Made by a program: the position numbers and the translations under genes. A stretch of 64,000 bases of DNA from the NCBI GenBank assembly GCA_009775125.1, contig VSPD01000002.1:62001-126000 (forward strand). The letters are read 5' to 3'. The notes beneath the pieces are model-generated. The model saw only the letters and a program-made list of their open reading frames with translations. It searched no databases and was not told the origin of the DNA. Of this stretch, positions 1 through 7,530 are shown piece by piece. The stretch is from Muribaculaceae bacterium. Its GTDB lineage: Bacteria; Bacteroidota; Bacteroidia; Bacteroidales; Muribaculaceae. How positions within the stretch are numbered: position 1 is the stretch's first letter; each line of letters starts with the position of its first letter.

Positions 1-444
1 CGGCAAAGCGCCCGTGCCATAATACCCACAATCATTTCCCAGATTGCCAATGGAGCGCGGCGCATAAAGGTGGGCGACCTCTCTCCCACCCGCGATTTCA
101 ATTTCGTCTCGGATACATGCCGAGGCTTCATTGCTCTCGCCAATGCCGACGGGATTGCAGGACGCAATATCAACATAGCCACCGGCACAGAAGTATCCAT
201 GGCCGATACCTTGGCCCTTATTGCCGAACTTATGGATGCCGATGTCACTTATGAAGTGGACCCGGCAAGATTGCGTCCCGGAAAAAGCGAGGTGTTCCGC
301 CTTTGCGGCGACAACACGCTTATTACCGAACTCACCGGATGGTATCCGCAGGTTTCCCTCCGAGAGGGACTTAAACGCACTATCGATTGGTTTGTCAAGC
401 CGGAAAATCTCGCAAAATACAAAAGCAACATTTACAACCGATGA
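1..444 (+). CDS. NAD-dependent sugar-nucleotide 4,6-dehydratase, LegB-like (5' truncated)
   Basis: C-terminal part of a short-chain dehydrogenase/epimerase-type sugar-nucleotide enzyme; the reading frame is open from base 1, so the N-terminal Rossmann half and catalytic YxxxK lie outside the window. The visible part starts RQSARAIIPTIISQ and continues with SPTRDFNFVSDTCRGF, the substrate-domain signature of NAD-dependent UDP-GlcNAc 4,6-dehydratases of the LegB type. In that family the enzyme starts legionaminic acid synthesis. The stop codon overlaps the next start (ATGA at 441-444), so the ATP-grasp gene is translationally coupled, and a NeuB-type synthase follows. The fold assignment is firm. 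The LegB subtype is inferred from the motif and from the neighbouring synthase; another GDP- or UDP-sugar dehydratase is possible. Confidence 0.8.
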   Translation, partial: RQSARAIIPTIISQIANGARRIKVGDLSPTRDFNFVSDTCRGFIALANADGIAGRNINIATGTEVSMADTLALIAELMDADVTYEVDPARLRPGKSEVFRLCGDNTLITELTGWYPQVSLREGLKRTIDWFVKPENLAKYKSNIYNR

Positions 445-1358
445 ATATACTGTTTTTAGGAGGTGGCAAGCGTGTGTCGATGGCTCGCCTTTTCAAACGT
501 GCCGGAGCCACAAAAATCGTAAGTTACGAAGGCACCACACATTCGCCAATCTCATTAGAAGGTAAAGTTATTGCCGGCCGGCGTTGGTCAGATCCGGCCA
601 TTCTGGAAGATTTGACACGTGTTTGCCGGGAAGAGGAAATCAATGTGATTGTTCCGTTTGTCGACGGAGCCGTGGCCGTAGCTGCCCGCCTGTCAAAAGA
701 AACGGGTATATTCTCTCCGGTATCCACGGCGGAGCAAGCCGAGGCAATGTTCGACAAAATAGAGGCTTCCCGCATTTTCGCCGAAGCCGGAATACCAATA
801 CCGCAATCATATTCCGCCGACAGCGAGATTGAACAATGGATTGCCAAGCCGCGCCACGGGTCGGCTTCGAAAGGCATTGAGATAATCGACACCAAAGACC
901 AACTCGACCGTGTGCTCGCACATGCCGAGGATTTTCTCGTGCAGGAACGTATCGACCATCGCGACGAATATACTGTCGATTGCTATGTAAGCGTTAAGAC
1001 AGGCGAACCGCTCGCCATTGTCCCTCGCAAACGAATTGAGGTGTCGGGCGGCGAAGTTGTAAGGACAGAAACGGTTATCTTCCCTGAAATTGTGGAAATT
1101 ACCCGACGGGTGCTTGCGGCAACAGGGCTTCGCGGAGCCGTGACCGTGCAGTTTATTCACGACCTCGACGCTAATCGGTGCCTGCTCATGGAAATAAACC
1201 CGCGACTTGGCGGGGGCGTAGTATGCTCCATCCTGGCCCAGGCCGATATCCCGGCTCTTATTCTGGCCGAGGCAAAAGGCGAGACACCACGGTTTATCAC
1301 CTACCGCCCCTATACCGAGATAGCACGATACCCGCAAGAGGTGGCATTCTTTAATTAG
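441..1358 (+). CDS. ATP-grasp domain protein (carbamoyl-phosphate-synthase-like ligase) in nonulosonate cluster
   Basis: 305-residue protein of the ATP-grasp superfamily. The N-terminal nucleotide-binding pre-ATP-grasp region begins MNILFLGGGKRVSMARLF. The central ATP-grasp lobes include the lysine-bearing IAKPRHGSASKGI stretch, and the metal-binding motif MEINPRLGGG lies near residue 250. ATP-grasp enzymes join a carboxylate to an amine or thiol through an acyl-phosphate. The start at 441 was chosen over an upstream in-frame ATG at 387 because it forms an ATGA overlap with the preceding dehydratase and gives a normal N-terminal beta-strand. Lying between a LegB-like dehydratase and a NeuB-type synthase, it probably decorates or activates a nonulosonic acid precursor. 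The exact substrate is unknown. Confidence 0.8.
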   Translation: MNILFLGGGKRVSMARLFKRAGATKIVSYEGTTHSPISLEGKVIAGRRWSDPAILEDLTRVCREEEINVIVPFVDGAVAVAARLSKETGIFSPVSTAEQAEAMFDKIEASRIFAEAGIPIPQSYSADSEIEQWIAKPRHGSASKGIEIIDTKDQLDRVLAHAEDFLVQERIDHRDEYTVDCYVSVKTGEPLAIVPRKRIEVSGGEVVRTETVIFPEIVEITRRVLAATGLRGAVTVQFIHDLDANRCLLMEINPRLGGGVVCSILAQADIPALILAEAKGETPRFITYRPYTEIARYPQEVAFFN

Positions 1359-1369
1359 TATATAATATA

Positions 1370-2365
1370 ATGATAATAATAGCAGAAGCCGGCGTGAACC
1401 ATAACGGCAGTTTCGACCTCGCTGTAAAAATGATTGAGGCCGCGGCTCAGGCCGGAGCCGATTATGTAAAATTCCAGACTGCCGTGCCCGAACTGGTCAT
1501 ATCCTCTATCGCTCCTAAGGCCGAATATCAAAAAGAAACCACCGGCGCAGAGCAAAGTCAGCTCGAGATGTGCAAGGCTATCCACCTTCCGTTGTCGGAT
1601 TATGCTCGGCTTGCCGAACTTTGCCGTCAGCGCGGAATTGGTTTCATGAGCACGCCGTTCGACCTTGAATCCATAGATTGTCTTGCCGCCCTCGACATGG
1701 ATTATTGGAAAATACCATCCGGCGAGATTACAAATCTCCCATATCTTCGCAAGATAGGAGCGCGCGGCGAACGTGTGATAATGTCGACCGGCATGTCTAC
1801 GCTCGACGAGGTGGAGGAGGCCGTGAATGTGCTCGAAAAAAGCGGCACACCGCGGAAAAATATCATACTTCTGCATTGCACCACACAATACCCCACCCCT
1901 TATGCCGACGTGAATCTTCGCGCCATGAAGGCTCTTGAAAAACTTGGATGCGCCGCAGTAGGTTACAGCGACCATACCTGCGGTATTGAAGTGCCGGTGG
2001 CCGCTGCCGCGCTTGGAGCCACGGTTATAGAAAAACACTTCACGCTCGACAAAAGCCTGCCCGGTCCCGACCATCGCGCGTCTCTCGACCCGGACGAACT
2101 CGCCGCAATGGTTTCTGCCGTGCGCCATATCGAGCAGGCACTTGGCTCGGGTGATAAAATCGTGGCGGAAACCGAGCGGCCGAATATCGAGGTTGCCCGT
2201 AAAAGCATCGTGGCGGCACGCGATATAGCTCAAGGCGAAGTTTTTACCGAAGAAAACATTACTGTAAAGCGTCCGGGATCGGGAATATCTCCCATGTCCT
2301 GGGACAGTGTCATAGGCCAAAAAGCCAAACGCGCTTTTGCCTACGACCAACTGATTGAAATCTGA
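1370..2365 (+). CDS. N-acetylneuraminate/legionaminate synthase (NeuB/LegI family)
   Basis: 331-residue sialic-acid-synthase family protein. It condenses phosphoenolpyruvate with a hexosamine (ManNAc or 2,4-diacetamido-trideoxyhexose) to make a nine-carbon nonulosonic acid. The N-terminal TIM barrel opens with IIIAEAGVNHNGSFDLA and holds the PEP/metal-site segments DYVKFQTA, STPFD, IPSGEITN and GYSDHT. The C-terminal 60 or so residues are an antifreeze-like SAF domain (RKSIVAARDIAQGEVFTEENI), typical of bacterial NeuB/LegI. The gene starts 11 bp after the ATP-grasp gene and is co-directional, so one operon is likely. The pairing with a LegB-like dehydratase favours legionaminate over N-acetylneuraminate, but sequence alone does not settle it. 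Confidence 0.87.
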   Translation: MIIIAEAGVNHNGSFDLAVKMIEAAAQAGADYVKFQTAVPELVISSIAPKAEYQKETTGAEQSQLEMCKAIHLPLSDYARLAELCRQRGIGFMSTPFDLESIDCLAALDMDYWKIPSGEITNLPYLRKIGARGERVIMSTGMSTLDEVEEAVNVLEKSGTPRKNIILLHCTTQYPTPYADVNLRAMKALEKLGCAAVGYSDHTCGIEVPVAAAALGATVIEKHFTLDKSLPGPDHRASLDPDELAAMVSAVRHIEQALGSGDKIVAETERPNIEVARKSIVAARDIAQGEVFTEENITVKRPGSGISPMSWDSVIGQKAKRAFAYDQLIEI

Positions 2366-2376
2366 TTCATCACACA

Positions 2377-2431
2377 AGGACACAAGTCTCCGGCTTGTAA
2401 ATAACGCCACATGCCGGAGGCTTGTGTTCCT
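2377..2431. repeat. Imperfect palindrome, intergenic repeat family B, copy 1
   Basis: Two arms, AGGACACAAGTCTCCGGC and GCCGGAGGCTTGTGTTCCT, face each other across a short AT-rich loop just after the NeuB stop. The hairpin may end the nonulosonate transcript, but there is no clear T-run. A second copy with the same GGAGG-TTGTGTTCCT arm lies at 27555-27609, so this is a dispersed repeat rather than a unique terminator. Confidence 0.6.
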
Positions 2432-2447
2432 GCTATTAAAGATACCT

Positions 2448-4019
2448 ATGAAAAAACTGTGTGCCTTTGCTGCGATAATATTTGGTGTGTTTGCGCCGAC
2501 AACCGCTTTGCCGGTATCGACGTCTATTACCGATAAAGACGTGCGAATAGCCCTTAACGACCTTGATGTAGCCCTTCAAAGACGCCAGCAATACATCAAG
2601 ACGCGTCAAAACAGTATAGACACACTGTGTTCCCGATTAAAGGCAAGCTCGACGCTAAATGATTCTCTCGAATATATGCTTGCCATAGGCGAAGCATACA
2701 CTTCGTTTAACGCGGATTCGGCCATCGTTTATCTTCGACGGGGCATCGACCGGGCCAATGGCGATATTCTCACCCGCATGACTCTGCTTTATGGCACGCA
2801 GATGTCGCTTGTAGGGCTTAGCAACCGCGCTATTGAAATATACGAAAGCATAAATCCCGACTCTCTTCCTGCCGATCTGCAAGTGGCCTATCACACCGGG
2901 GCAAGGCAAATGTACAGTTATGTCGCGTCGTCGTTTTCCGACTATCATGTTTTTGCCGATTCTATGAATGTGCGCGCGCTTGAATCTCAACAGAAACTAA
3001 TCGGCCTTTTGCCTAAAAATACCGATTTGTACAAAATAAATCTCGGTGAATACTATTTGCTCACCGGGCAAATCAACAAGGCACGCGTAGTCCTGGCTGA
3101 GTTGCTCGATAATCTTCCAAAAGAAAATAATCTCAGGGCTCGTGCCGCCCACATGCTGCACCAGATAGCATCGGCCGACGGAGACGAAAACCTTTCGACA
3201 TACTACCTTGCCCAGTCGGCCATAAGCGACATATCGTCGGCTACGCTTGAAGTACTTTCGCTTCAAGAACTCGGCACGCGCATGTATTCACGCGGAGAAA
3301 TTGAACGAGCGTATCTTTATCTCACGACAGCTCTGGCAAATGCCGTAGAATGCCACGCATCGGCGCGAATGCTTGAGTCTTCACGCGCGCTTCCTCTTAT
3401 CGAGCAATCATACAGGCATCAGGAGAATCTTCTGCATCGACGCTCATATGTAATTATTTTCATTTTGATTGTCTTGCTCCTTTGTGTTGCCGCCGCCCTT
3501 GCATTTGTGCGTCTTGAAATGAAGCGCACGGCCCGCCTTCAAGCGCACCTTGCCGAAGCCAACCGCCTTAAAGAGGTGTATATAAGCCGATTCCTTAGCC
3601 TCTGCTCTATATATATGGAGAAACTGACACAGTTTTCAAAAATGGTTGAGCGTAAACTATCCACCGGATCTACCGCCGAACTGTTGCGGATGACAAAGTC
3701 CGGACGGTTTATTGAAGAGCAGTCGCGCGATTTTTACGAAGTGTTCGATGACGCGTTCCTGCATATTTGCCCGACATTTGCAAGCGATGTGAACAAACTC
3801 CTTCGTCCCGATGCTCAAATTGAGCTGCAACCGGGCACACGCATGAACACCGACCTGAGAATCCTTGCCTTTATGCGCCTTGGCGTAGACGATGCCGCTC
3901 GCATCGGGCAAATGCTCAACTATTCCATAAATACAATCTATGCCTACCGTAACCGTCTAAAAGCCAGAGCTATATCACGCGACACATTTGAAGACGACAT
4001 AGCTGCCATAGGGTCATAA
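2448..4019 (+). CDS. DUF6377 domain protein: signal peptide, TPR-like helices, one TM segment, C-terminal HTH-like region
   Basis: 523-residue protein of a Bacteroidota-specific family. It has a signal peptide (MKKLCAFAAIIFGVFAPTTA), a long periplasmic helical region resembling TPR repeats to about residue 325, one hydrophobic helix at about 331-356 (VIIFILIVLLLCVAAALAF), a coiled-coil cytoplasmic stretch and a C-terminal domain. Near the end, VDDAARIGQMLNYSINTIYAYRNR resembles the recognition helix of LuxR-type regulators. This suggests a membrane-tethered sensor or regulator, but no target is known. The start at 2448 gives a clean signal peptide; an upstream in-frame ATG at 2355 lies inside neuB and adds a non-signal extension. 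A transcript of its own is plausible because a palindrome separates it from neuB. Confidence 0.82.
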   Translation: MKKLCAFAAIIFGVFAPTTALPVSTSITDKDVRIALNDLDVALQRRQQYIKTRQNSIDTLCSRLKASSTLNDSLEYMLAIGEAYTSFNADSAIVYLRRGIDRANGDILTRMTLLYGTQMSLVGLSNRAIEIYESINPDSLPADLQVAYHTGARQMYSYVASSFSDYHVFADSMNVRALESQQKLIGLLPKNTDLYKINLGEYYLLTGQINKARVVLAELLDNLPKENNLRARAAHMLHQIASADGDENLSTYYLAQSAISDISSATLEVLSLQELGTRMYSRGEIERAYLYLTTALANAVECHASARMLESSRALPLIEQSYRHQENLLHRRSYVIIFILIVLLLCVAAALAFVRLEMKRTARLQAHLAEANRLKEVYISRFLSLCSIYMEKLTQFSKMVERKLSTGSTAELLRMTKSGRFIEEQSRDFYEVFDDAFLHICPTFASDVNKLLRPDAQIELQPGTRMNTDLRILAFMRLGVDDAARIGQMLNYSINTIYAYRNRLKARAISRDTFEDDIAAIGS

Positions 4020-4139
4020 CAAGACATAATGTAATTTTTTTCATAATTTTTTTCAGTTGTACGAACCATTTTTCGATAAGGGTTGTTAGATAGATACAAA
4101 AACAAAAAAACAAACCCCTTTAATTACAACTATTTAGTT

Positions 4140-5198
4140 ATGAAAAAAATTGCATTCCTGTTTACTCTCTTGCTTGGTAGCATGATGGTATTCGCTCAGA
4201 AACCCAACAAGGCCGAACTCAAACAACTCCAGGCCTTCATGGCACAAACATCCGAAAAAGGCGTCACCAACGCACAGGCCCTCAACATCTCCGACCTCTC
4301 CAATCCTTCCACTTGGGAAGGCGTAAAAATGGATAACGGACGAGTAACCTCCATCGATTGGAAAGGCAAGAAACTTGCCGGCCAGCTCAATCTCGCCGGT
4401 TTCAATTTCCTCCAGAAAGTTGACGTTTCCCGCAACGCTATCACTTCACTCTCCGTAGCAGGCGACGCTGCCCTTACCGAACTTAACGCTTCGCGCAACA
4501 AACTCACAACTGCCGACCTCGCCGGATGTTCGGCTCTCTCGAAAGTGAGCATCAACAACAACCGCCTCACCGAAATTCAGATTTCCGATGCTACGGCTAT
4601 TAAATCGCTCAACTGCTCCAACAACCACTTCATCAGTTTCGACATCTCGAACTCTCAAAGCATCGAGACCCTCAATATCCAGGGCAACGACCTTGAAGTT
4701 CTCTCCGTCAACAACTGCACCAAACTGAAAAATCTCTACTGTGGTTACAACAAGCTCACCTCGCTCAACCTTGTAGGCACCACCAACCTTACCAACCTCA
4801 ACGTTGACGACAACCGCATCGACAACATGATTGTCTCCAACCTTCCCGGCCTCAGCACTTTCATCTGCTCCGACAACAACATGAAAGGTTTGGCAATGCG
4901 CGACTGCAAGAATCTTCTCGACCTCGTTTGCTCCTATAACGACCTCACCTCTCTCTCAGTTGAAAATTGCCCGCAGCTCCTCTTCGTCGACTGCTCTTAC
5001 AACGACTTGACTTCCCTCTCCCTCTCCAACCAGACGTTCCTCCAGCGCATCCTCTGCAACAACAACCAGCTTACGATGCTCGATGTATCATTCGACCAGA
5101 ACCTGACCTACGTCAACTGCCGCTACAACATGATCACCGACTTCCGCACCGAAGCCTGCCCCAACCTTCAGATGATCGCTTGCCGCTGGGGCTACTAA
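4140..5198 (+). CDS. Secreted leucine-rich repeat protein
   Basis: 352-residue protein with a signal peptide (MKKIAFLFTLLLGSMMVFAQ) and about ten tandem leucine-rich repeats of roughly 21 residues, with consensus LxxLxCxxNxLTSLxVxxCxx. Repeats such as LVCSYNDLTSLSVENCPQ and FVDCSYNDLTSLSLSNQ show cysteines and asparagines at fixed positions. These extracellular LRR ladders are common in Bacteroidales and usually bind protein or glycan, but no ligand can be named. A short helical N-terminal cap precedes the repeats. No C-terminal sorting domain is visible; the protein ends inside a repeat (MIACRWGY). The in-frame ATG at 4083 was rejected because it would bury the signal peptide. The gene is monocistronic, with a strong bidirectional hairpin just downstream. 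Confidence 0.85.
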   Translation: MKKIAFLFTLLLGSMMVFAQKPNKAELKQLQAFMAQTSEKGVTNAQALNISDLSNPSTWEGVKMDNGRVTSIDWKGKKLAGQLNLAGFNFLQKVDVSRNAITSLSVAGDAALTELNASRNKLTTADLAGCSALSKVSINNNRLTEIQISDATAIKSLNCSNNHFISFDISNSQSIETLNIQGNDLEVLSVNNCTKLKNLYCGYNKLTSLNLVGTTNLTNLNVDDNRIDNMIVSNLPGLSTFICSDNNMKGLAMRDCKNLLDLVCSYNDLTSLSVENCPQLLFVDCSYNDLTSLSLSNQTFLQRILCNNNQLTMLDVSFDQNLTYVNCRYNMITDFRTEACPNLQMIACRWGY

Positions 5199-5232
5199 TC
5201 AAGAATCTTCGGATTACATAGAACATAACTTC

Positions 5233-5284
5233 TAAATTAAAGGGGGGGCCCGCCGAGCAATCGGCGAGCCCTCCCTTTAATTTA
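5233..5284. terminator. Bidirectional intrinsic terminator between LRR gene and DUF805 gene
   Basis: Long inverted repeat: TAAATTAAAGGG...CGCCGAG, a short loop, then CTCGGCG-like and CCCTTTAATTTA arms. A- and T-rich flanks on both sides serve both convergent genes. Confidence 0.85.
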
Positions 5285-5298
5285 GTATGCTTATAATA

Positions 5299-5688
5299 TC
5301 AGGCTACGGGAACATCACCAAAGCGGTTGGTGAACTGTTCGCTCGGCTGAACGAGCCAGTAGATGAGAATGATTGCGCCCACGATGGGAACAAGCGCGAT
5401 GAAAGCCCATCCGCCGGCGCGGCCCATGTCGTGAAGACGACGCCAGAGCACGCCAAGGCCGGGAAGGAGAAGCGCGAGGTTGACGATACCGCCAAGGATA
5501 GCGAAGATTTTCAAGCCGGTGACTTCAAGCGCTCCGAATATAACACCGATGATGAATGTAAAGAGTGCCCACCACCAGTATTCGGCGCGAGAGGCGCGGC
5601 CCTGGAAGTTGACATAATTGTTGAGCACTTTGCGGACTGCTTCCTGGAAGCCCATAGTGCCGCCAACAGGGGGAGGTGTCTGTACCAT
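5299..5688 (-). CDS. DUF805 domain inner-membrane protein
   Basis: 129-residue membrane protein of the DUF805 family. After a short proline-rich start (MVQTPPPVGG) comes the family hallmark NFQGRASRAEYWWWALF, then three or four hydrophobic helices and the second hallmark WRRLHDMGRAGGW. The protein ends with a hydrophobic helix and a short cytoplasmic tail. No biochemical role is established for the family. It is transcribed divergently from the tetR-like gene; the two promoters interleave in about 45 bp (see the promoter entry), so control may be shared. It converges on the LRR gene. Confidence 0.88.
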   Translation of the reverse strand: MVQTPPPVGGTMGFQEAVRKVLNNYVNFQGRASRAEYWWWALFTFIIGVIFGALEVTGLKIFAILGGIVNLALLLPGLGVLWRRLHDMGRAGGWAFIALVPIVGAIILIYWLVQPSEQFTNRFGDVPVA

Positions 5689-5738
5689 ATACAGGAATTT
5701 TTAAATGATTATGATTAGTTTATAGTTGTTTTGTTGCG

Positions 5739-5785
5739 CAAAGTTAAGAAAATTTTGCCAAATAGCAAATATTTCGTTAATTTTG
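5739..5785. promoter_or_regulatory. Overlapping divergent Bacteroidota-type promoters (DUF805 minus, tetR plus)
   Basis: Plus strand: TTTG at 5754-5757, a 20-bp spacer, TAATTTTG at 5778-5785, then the tetR start at 5804. Minus strand: TTTG (5769-5766), a 19-bp spacer, TAACTTTG (5746-5739), then DUF805. The elements interlock, so one bound protein could block both. Confidence 0.72.
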
Positions 5786-5803
5786 CACAAAACATTTATT
5801 ACG

Positions 5804-6391
5804 ATGGTAGCCAAAACAAGAGAAAAACTTATCGAGGTGGCCCGGCAACTTTTTATCCATAAAGGTGTCGAGAATACTACCATCAGCGATATTGCGAACG
5901 CATCCGACAAGGGGCGACGCACCATTTACACTTACTTCAAAAATAAGAAAGAGATATATGCGGCCGTTATCGACCGCGAAAGCGACAAAATAGTCAGCGA
6001 GCTGCGCGCAATCGTAGACTCGGACTGTTCTTGCGCCGATAAGCTGCGGCGGTTTTTGCATCTGCGGCTTGCACAGACGAGGCTTACCGATATTTCGGCC
6101 TACTCATCAATAAAATCCCTGATAACATTTGAGGGCCGGCGCACGACAAAAATTCGCTGGCTGGCATATGAGAAAGAAAACTCCATACTTGAGCAGATTC
6201 TAAGCGAAGGCGTGGCAGAAGGTGAATTTTGCGCTGCCCGGTGCGTGATGCTGAACAAGTTCCTGTTGCAAATGATTCAGTCGACCGATGCCGTGCCCCC
6301 TTCCGATGAGGTATTGCGCCCCTCAGCCGATACTTATGCCGCCCTTATCGACTTTATTGTCACAGACATCATGGTCAAAATTCCGGAATAA
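5804..6391 (+). CDS. TetR/AcrR family transcriptional regulator
   Basis: 195-residue one-component regulator. The N-terminal TetR helix-turn-helix (about residues 3-50) is canonical: TREKLIEVARQLFIHKGVENTTISDI, then a recognition helix leading to RTIYTYFKNKKEIYAAV. The remaining helices form a ligand/dimer domain with no recognisable subfamily. The start at 5804 fits the promoter immediately upstream; an in-frame ATG at 5726 lies upstream of that promoter. The M23-like gene begins 2 bp after the stop, so the two are co-transcribed. The interlocking divergent promoters suggest that it represses itself and possibly the DUF805 gene. This is inferred, not shown. Confidence 0.9.
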   Translation: MVAKTREKLIEVARQLFIHKGVENTTISDIANASDKGRRTIYTYFKNKKEIYAAVIDRESDKIVSELRAIVDSDCSCADKLRRFLHLRLAQTRLTDISAYSSIKSLITFEGRRTTKIRWLAYEKENSILEQILSEGVAEGEFCAARCVMLNKFLLQMIQSTDAVPPSDEVLRPSADTYAALIDFIVTDIMVKIPE

Positions 6392-6393
6392 TA

Positions 6394-7275
6394 ATGACTC
6401 TATTTTCGGGAAAGCATATATTCAGCTATTTAAAGAAACTGTTCCGTCGAGACAAAAACACAGGCGACTATGTTCGTCGCCGACGTTGGACAGTATCAAT
6501 CGTAAACGAAAATTCGATGATTTCCGTGGCGGAAATCACTGCGCGCAAATGGGAGTTGATTACTGCCGTGATTGTGGTTTTTATGCTTTTCGGAGCTTTT
6601 TGGCTCGCATTGTTTTCTTTCACTCCGTTGCAAAATTTGCTTCCGGCACGTCTTGGCCCTGACTTGCGCGACAAATATATAGCCATGTCAGTACACCTTG
6701 ACTCGCTCGAACGCGCCGTGCAGACATTCGACGGATACACCCAAAACATAACATCTCTTTTCGACGACACAGCCCGCATCGCCACCGTATCCATGCCCGC
6801 AGGCGCGGCTCTTGCAGAAGTGTCTGTGGACTCTTTACTGGTGTCTTCGGACGCGGAAAAGCAATTTGTGCGCAGGTTTGAAGATGCCGAGCGGTTTAAT
6901 TTGTCGGTGCTCTCGCCCATAGCAGCCGAGGGCATGATGTTTGCTCCGCCTTTTACAGGCGTCACGTTCACGGAGCGAGACAATGGCATACCACAGATTG
7001 TAACTTCCGCAGCCACGGCAGTGTCGGCCGTATATCGCGGCACGGTCGTAAATGTTTATTACACTACCGGCCTTGGCATCACAGTAGCAATACAGCATCC
7101 CAACGATTTCATTACAATTTATTCAGGCCTTGACGATGTGTTTGTGAAGCGTGGAGAAAAAGTAAAAACAGGTATGCGCATCGGTGTATCTTCTACCGAC
7201 AAACATACATTTGCCTTCGAACTTTGGCACAACGGCTCCCCACTGCCCCCGTCGTCCTACATCACATTCAATTGA
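6394..7275 (+). CDS. Membrane-anchored M23 (LytM-fold) protein with degenerate zinc site
   Basis: 293-residue protein: a basic cytoplasmic N-terminus (KKLFRRDKNTGDYVRRRRW), one transmembrane helix at about residues 52-75, a periplasmic helical linker with likely coiled coil, and a C-terminal M23 peptidase fold at about 200-293 (YRGTVVNVYYTTGLGITVAI, YSGLDDVFVKRGEKVKTG, AFELWHNG). In active M23 endopeptidases the last segment carries HxH before FEL/V; here it reads TFAF. The usual YxHL histidine is replaced by serine (YSGL). It is therefore probably a non-catalytic binding or activator protein, like EnvC or NlpD, perhaps a divisome-type amidase activator. It is co-transcribed with the TetR gene 2 bp upstream. 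Confidence 0.82.
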   Translation: MTLFSGKHIFSYLKKLFRRDKNTGDYVRRRRWTVSIVNENSMISVAEITARKWELITAVIVVFMLFGAFWLALFSFTPLQNLLPARLGPDLRDKYIAMSVHLDSLERAVQTFDGYTQNITSLFDDTARIATVSMPAGAALAEVSVDSLLVSSDAEKQFVRRFEDAERFNLSVLSPIAAEGMMFAPPFTGVTFTERDNGIPQIVTSAATAVSAVYRGTVVNVYYTTGLGITVAIQHPNDFITIYSGLDDVFVKRGEKVKTGMRIGVSSTDKHTFAFELWHNGSPLPPSSYITFN

Positions 7276-7289
7276 ATCCCATATTATTA

Positions 7290-7376
7290 GACTGCGGCTG
7301 CAGTCGAACCTACGTGGCGCACACATAAACACGGGCTTTGGCCCGCGCCTGCCGTATTCGACCGCCATGCGGTCTG
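7290..7376. repeat. Intergenic palindromic repeat family A, copy 1
   Basis: This segment holds the self-complementary GACTGCGGCTGCAGTCGAA, then ACACGGGCTTTGGCCCG and CGTATTCGACCGC-ATGCGGTCTG. The same modules in the same order, on the other strand, occur at 46946-47037. The matching multi-module palindromes identify a dispersed repeat element. Confidence 0.75.
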
Positions 7377-7460
7377 CCTGTTTTAATCAATAATGCGCCC
7401 GGATTTCGGCTTGTGCCATTTCCGCCATATGCCTTTGTTCTTTCGCCGTCGATGCAAAAA

Positions 7461-7496
7461 CGTCCGGCAATCTCATGAAAAAGAGATTGCCGGACG
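7461..7496 (-). terminator. Intrinsic terminator of nrdJ
   Basis: A perfect 14-bp stem CGTCCGGCAATCTC / GAGATTGCCGGACG with an 8-nt loop, followed on the minus strand by TTTTT, 35 bp beyond the nrdJ stop. Confidence 0.88.
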
Positions 7497-7530
7497 CAAA
7501 TATTTCGAGAGGGATTTACCTTATTGCAAT

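Noticed and set aside
1355..2410. Minus-strand frame of 351 codons opposite neuB
   Set aside because: No recognisable protein; neuB on the plus strand has full motif support.
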